A stretch of 64,000 bases of DNA from positions 1-64,000 of the forward strand of contig NZ_SNZH01000007.1 of assembly GCF_004363655.1 (NCBI RefSeq), written 5' to 3'. The stretch's first letter is position 1, and the number at the start of each line of letters is the position of its first letter. Source of the stretch: Tahibacter aquaticus. GTDB lineage: Bacteria > Pseudomonadota > Gammaproteobacteria > Xanthomonadales > Rhodanobacteraceae. The notes beneath the pieces were generated by a model, which saw only the letters and a program-made list of their open reading frames with translations, did not search any database and had not been told where the DNA came from. Positions 61,116 to 64,000 of this stretch are shown piece by piece. Made by a program: the position numbers and the translations under genes.

Positions 61116-61461
61116 TTCTGAAGTAAGTGATGATTCGTGGCATCACAATGATCCACTGTAAAAATCCCGCCAACATAGTAACCAGGCCGCCCACCAATAT
61201 TCTTGCGGTAATTGACATCCATGGCTCTGGGAGAAATTTCAGGAAAATGTCTACAAGGGAGTAAGCGGCAATCGAGCTAGGAAAGCCGATAATTCCGAAA
61301 ATTATTATCGACGAAACAAGTACTTCGTTCTCCAGCCCTGGCGATCTGATGGCTGCACTATATCTGTCGACTGTGATCAGGCCGCAAACTACTGCCCAAA
61401 GCAACGTTGCCGCTAGTCGTAGTGAACATTTGGCGAGTGGTGCTCTCGATTTAATATTCAT
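61105..61461 (-). CDS. Small membrane protein beside the Rhs remnant
   Basis: 118 residues with four predicted membrane helices (LAATLLWAVVCGLITV, VLVSSIIIFGIIGFPSS, ILVGGLVTMLAGFLQWIIV). Codon use is AT-richer than the chromosomal average here, typical of Rhs-linked cargo. Position just upstream of an Rhs fragment suggests an immunity or cargo gene, but no family is recognised. Overlaps repeat copy A at its 3' end. Confidence 0.55.
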   Translation of the reverse strand: MNIKSRAPLAKCSLRLAATLLWAVVCGLITVDRYSAAIRSPGLENEVLVSSIIIFGIIGFPSSIAAYSLVDIFLKFLPEPWMSITARILVGGLVTMLAGFLQWIIVMPRIITYFRNRW

Positions 61462-61848
61462 AAATATATAAATCTAAAGAAGTGCTAATTTGAAGATTTT
61501 CAGAACAGCAGTGAGGGAGTTGATCGTAGAGCCTATTCGTCGGTAGCGCTGGTCGCAATACTTGCTTCAAACAGCGCGAATTGGTGGATGGCCCCATTCG
61601 CCAGGCCATTCGCCGGGGCGGATGCTTGCCACTAAACTGAGGCATCCCCTATAGCGGTAGCTGTCGGTGGGAAGAAGCAAGACTGGGTTCGAATCGAACG
61701 GCAGTCTTGCTCGGTTTTCATCCGATTTAGTGGACGCCCCCAGTCATCATCAAGCCTAATCGCGTCAAAAAGGCCTGCGGTTCAAATTGAACCGCGGGCC
61801 GGCTTCTGGCTTCAGCCGCTCGATTTTTTGTGGATGTCCTCAATTGCA
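61462..61848. other. 387-base stretch with two hairpins
   Basis: AT-richer, no convincing gene. Two strong inverted repeats: AGCAAGACTG...CAGTCTTGCT at 61677-61711 and the terminator at 61768-61800. The first, with inner GGTTCGAATCGAACGG, resembles a tRNA T-arm only by chance and has no tRNA around it. Confidence 0.4.
61768..61800 (-). terminator. Intrinsic terminator of 61849-62250
   Basis: On the minus strand GGCCCGCGGTTCAA-T-TTGAACCGCAGGCC followed by TTTTT, about 50 bases after the stop codon of the preceding minus-strand gene. GCGGTTCAA/TTGAACCGC pair perfectly. It supports real transcription of that gene. Confidence 0.85.
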
Positions 61849-62250
61849 TTATGGCCCTATGGCCTGCGCCGCTTGAGCGTTGCCAGCCAGACTGAAGGCC
61901 GCCTCATGCCCCGCCTGCATGCCTTCCGAAAATCCTTCTGAAGTCGCCGCGCTCTTCACGCAGTCATCGTTCGCCGAGCTGGCGATGCTGTCAGTCGTGT
62001 ACTCGTTGTCACAGGTGGCTGAGGGCGTTCGGCCACTGCTGAAAGGCAGCATGTTGAGCGGGGTGGCCGGGTAATGCATGGCGCTGATGGCCAGATAGCC
62101 AGGTACGGTGCCGGCGTTGCTATTCCATGCGAGGCTAGCGGTGCGGCTTGCACTATCACGAGCATAGGTCGCAACCCCGCGCCGCTCGGCGGGCAGGGTG
62201 GGCAACTGGTCGAACCGCCGCTTTTTCACATGGATGGAAGAAGTGCTCAT
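61849..62250 (-). CDS. Hypothetical protein in the accessory region
   Basis: 133 residues from the ATG at 62250. MSTSSIHVKKRRFDQLPTLP, then TYARDSASRTASLAWNSNAG and a C-terminal half rich in Ala, Ser and acidic residues (ANDDCVKSAATSEGFSEGMQ). No family recognised, no signal peptide or membrane segment. A classical terminator lies just after it, which favours a real gene. Possibly part of a toxin cassette. Confidence 0.45.
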   Translation of the reverse strand: MSTSSIHVKKRRFDQLPTLPAERRGVATYARDSASRTASLAWNSNAGTVPGYLAISAMHYPATPLNMLPFSSGRTPSATCDNEYTTDSIASSANDDCVKSAATSEGFSEGMQAGHEAAFSLAGNAQAAQAIGP

Positions 62251-62572
62251 GCCGTCTGTTCCGCAAAAGGGCAGCGGCGATGATCAGGTGGCGCGACGTG
62301 TCGGGCAAGAGAGCATCCGCCGGGTTTGCATTGACTGGCACATCTTTCACTGGCGTGGCAGGCTCAGAAGCCGGCCAGGTCAGGCCAGGGCTTTCTGCCG
62401 CCAGACGCGGGCCCGCATCCGGTCGCGCTGTACGCTGCGTAGCGAGCTGTCCATGGTCTGGGAGGTTTCTTCCTCGGAAATTCCCGAGCGAAGAAGCGGA
62501 ATTCCACTACCTGGCCCGGACGCGCATCGAACGCGGCCAGGTTGATTAGGCTCGCGTCGACCGAGGTTCCGA

Positions 62573-62618
62573 GGTTCCTTGAATCGTGCTATCCAGCAAC
62601 CCGAATTTTCCGAACCGT
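62573..62618 (-). repeat. Dispersed repeat, copy B
   Basis: Plus strand: GGTTCCTTGAATCGTGCTAT then CCAGCAACCCGAATTTTCCGAACCG. On the minus strand one frame reads NSGCWIARFKEP, matching NSGYWMTPLREP from copy C and NSGCWVAPFKET from copy D. Confidence 0.6.
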
Positions 62619-62656
62619 TTTGCCGTGCTGCCAATGTTGGCGCTGCTGGACGAACA

Positions 62657-62702
62657 GGTTCCCTGAGGGGTGTCATCCAATAACCAGAGTTCGGCCAGCG
62701 GT
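62657..62702 (-). repeat. Dispersed repeat, copy C
   Basis: Plus strand: GGTTCCCTGAGGGGTGTCAT then CCAATAACCAGAGTTCGGCCAGCGG. Same order of blocks as copies B and D; lies 28 bases before the AAC(3) stop codon. Confidence 0.6.
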
Positions 62703-62729
62703 TCCCTAGCTCGCTCTTTGGATGGTTAG

Positions 62730-63551
62730 CTAGCGCTGCCTCGCCGCCCATCGCTCCAGCCACTCGATAGCAAACGCCAGCATCGATGCGGCATCCACCC
62801 GAAGCGACGGTGCCCTGCCGATCGACGCCTGCGTGCCGCCGCCTTGCTGTACAAACGCCGTCACGATCTGCTCGATATAGTTTTCCGGCATGCCCTCGAC
62901 GATGGGTTCCGTCGTGTCGTATTCCTCGATGAAACGCCATTCCTTCGCGCTGTCGACGGCGAAAGGGACTTCGTAGCGGCGCTGCAACTTGTCGGGGATA
63001 CGCGCCAGGTGATCGGCGTGATGGACCAAGGTCATCGTGTCCCAGGGCGCACCGACCATCAGCACCTGGCCGCCTGCCGCCACCAGCTTCGCGAGCGGCG
63101 ATCCTTCGCCATAGCCGTAGTCTTGCGGATGATCGGCGGTGATCCATTCGGCCAGCCTGCCGACGGCAGCGACCGAGGCGCCGGGGTTCGCGCTGCGACG
63201 GGCACCGGGTGCTGTGCGCAGGAATTCGGCGAGGATGCCGTTCATGCGGACGGCACGCGACGTCGCCGCGTCGAAGCCCGGCACAGGGTCTCGCCATTCC
63301 GGCAGCACGCGGCCATCGTCGTCGAGCAGATCCTCGTGGACGCTATCCCAGCTCGTATAAGCCAGCAGCGTGCCTTGTGGGCCGACGACATCGAGCAGGG
63401 CGCCAATCAGCGCATCCGGTCCGTTCAACAGCGGCCCAACTTTGCTCATGGCCGCATGGACCATCACCACGTCGCCGGACTTCAGGCCGATGCGGGTCAG
63501 GTCGCTGTGCAGGGCGGTGCGGGTGAGGAAGGGGGGCTGGGCAGTGGGCAT
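62730..63551 (-). CDS. Aminoglycoside N3-acetyltransferase (AAC(3) family)
   Basis: 273 residues, normal for the antibiotic N-acetyltransferase family (PF02522). Family blocks: LKSGDVVMVHAAMSKVG at about 23-39, GPDALIGALLDVVGPQGTLL, RMNGILAEFLRTAPGARRS and the GAPWDTMTLVHHADHLA block (about 167-183) with the active-site His/Asp region. Transfers acetyl from acetyl-CoA to the 3-amino group of 2-deoxystreptamine drugs in known resistance members; many chromosomal homologues have unknown natural substrates. Set in a repeat-rich accessory region flanked by repeat copies C and D. Confidence 0.9.
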   Translation of the reverse strand: MPTAQPPFLTRTALHSDLTRIGLKSGDVVMVHAAMSKVGPLLNGPDALIGALLDVVGPQGTLLAYTSWDSVHEDLLDDDGRVLPEWRDPVPGFDAATSRAVRMNGILAEFLRTAPGARRSANPGASVAAVGRLAEWITADHPQDYGYGEGSPLAKLVAAGGQVLMVGAPWDTMTLVHHADHLARIPDKLQRRYEVPFAVDSAKEWRFIEEYDTTEPIVEGMPENYIEQIVTAFVQQGGGTQASIGRAPSLRVDAASMLAFAIEWLERWAARQR

Positions 63552-63605
63552 GGTGCGATGGTGGTGGCTGAGATGGGGAGGTCAAGGACCGTGTCGCGCT
63601 CGAAT

Positions 63606-63650
63606 GGTTTCCTTGAAGGGGGCCACCCAACAACCGGAATTCCACGGCAT
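63606..63650 (-). repeat. Dispersed repeat, copy D
   Basis: Plus strand: GGTTTCCTTGAAGGGGGCCA then CCCAACAACCGGAATTCC. About 55 bases before the AAC(3) start codon on the minus-strand side. Most complete match to copy B. Confidence 0.6.
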
Positions 63651-63931
63651 TTAGAGAATTCAACAATTTCGCCACTGAAATCGCCTATTACGACTTCCAG
63701 GAACAACAGTACACGCGATATGCTGACGACATACGCAAGCGTCTTGAAATTCGGTGTGGTTTCTGCTTGACGCGCTGGTAAGCGCCTATAAAACTGCACA
63801 TGTTGCCGCCTATTCGGCAACCGGGTTTGGCGACCCGATTCAAGGCGCACCTGCGCCGACCAACGTATCGGCGTTTTTTATGCCCGATGCTTGGTCGGCG
63901 CGCAATCCGCTTTACGGCGGCGGTGCGTGGG

Positions 63932-63945
63932 GAGCCGAAAGGCTC
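63932..63945 (+). other. Small GAAA-tetraloop hairpin
   Basis: GAGCC-GAAA-GGCTC: five-bp GC stem closed by a GNRA tetraloop, a stable RNA element. It may belong to a structured leader of a gene past the right edge. Confidence 0.4.
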
Positions 63946-64000
63946 GCCGGGTTTCCTTGACCGGTTCGCCAACCTGCGCACCGTCCGCCACCTTCTCGAT

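Larger units (their letters stand above)
62251..62729. other. 479-base stretch with two copies of the dispersed repeat
   Basis: No solid gene. A 24-codon minus frame, 62454-62380 (MDSSLRSVQRDRMRARVWRQKALA-like, basic), could be the tail of a lost gene. Repeat copies B and C lie at 62573-62618 and 62657-62702, in direct orientation, 84 bases apart. The rest is mosaic sequence with mixed composition. Confidence 0.4.
63552..64000. other. 449-base right-edge stretch
   Basis: No supported gene. It contains repeat copy D (63606-63650) near the AAC(3) start and a GNRA-type hairpin (63932-63945) near the edge. The plus frame 63754-63960 reads like protein in part (FFMPDAWSARNPLYGGGAWG) but has no clear start. 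The sequence may lead into a gene beyond the window. Confidence 0.35.

Noticed and set aside
61677-61711. tRNA gene suggested by GGTTCGAATC
   Set aside because: The sequence is the loop of a 10-bp hairpin; there is no acceptor stem, anticodon arm or CCA context. No tRNA or rRNA gene was recognised in the window.

Overview
The window is a GC-rich, gene-dense piece of a gammaproteobacterial chromosome. The min operon, a fused branched-chain type E1 dehydrogenase, many GNAT and TonB-type proteins, kinase-linked ECF sigma factors and secreted proteases with a C-terminal '[IL]F-x-x-[GD]-[FMI]-E' tail together suggest the Lysobacterales (Xanthomonadales), perhaps the Rhodanobacteraceae (Tahibacter/Dokdonella-like). 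That placement is inference; there is no rRNA gene in the window to confirm it.

Layout. 1-7355 is a locally duplicated, partly decayed segment. It starts with the end of an IS3-type element that cuts a small gene, then two tandem secreted subtilases behind a leader present in three copies, two members of a small unknown family, and an intact 5'-nucleotidase preceded by a 5' fragment of a paralogue. 7403-11387 carries two pairs of duplicated unknown proteins and a polysaccharide deacetylase. 11632-24339 holds metabolic and signalling genes: glutaryl-CoA dehydrogenase, GNAT, GST, fused E1 alpha/beta, a metallo-beta-lactamase fold hydrolase, an adenylate cyclase with FHA domain, an Atm1-type ABC exporter, DUF4399 and a trypsin-fold protein. 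24405-27493 (minus) is GNAT-minC-minD-minE-HExxH protein. 27805-29609 is a DesK/NarL-type two-component pair. 31581-36352 is an ABC-2/GldG/DUF4340 export operon.

37258-43771 contains small genes: DUF423, an immunity-like protein, GNAT, dimethylargininase, a VOC/TetR divergent pair with two visible palindromic operators, a lipoprotein and two secreted proteins. 43933-53710 (all minus) is the most distinctive block: a large secreted subtilase, two paralogous ECF sigma factors, a membrane Ser/Thr kinase with a TPR-like sensor region, a decayed second kinase and a bacterial pepsin-like aspartic protease. 54205-59939 has a GNAT, an AHL-lactonase-like hydrolase, two serine beta-lactamase-family hydrolases, and a divergent ECF sigma/membrane-protein pair. 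The two divergent units share near-identical back-to-back promoters (TGTAAG, 16 bp, CGTCAT), which predicts a small autoregulated regulon.

59940-64000 is accessory: a decayed IS5-type element, an Rhs remnant, small orphan genes, four copies of a short dispersed repeat, and an AAC(3)-type aminoglycoside acetyltransferase.

Recurring themes are extracytoplasmic proteolysis, envelope signalling through kinase- or membrane-protein-coupled sigma factors, and tandem duplication followed by decay.
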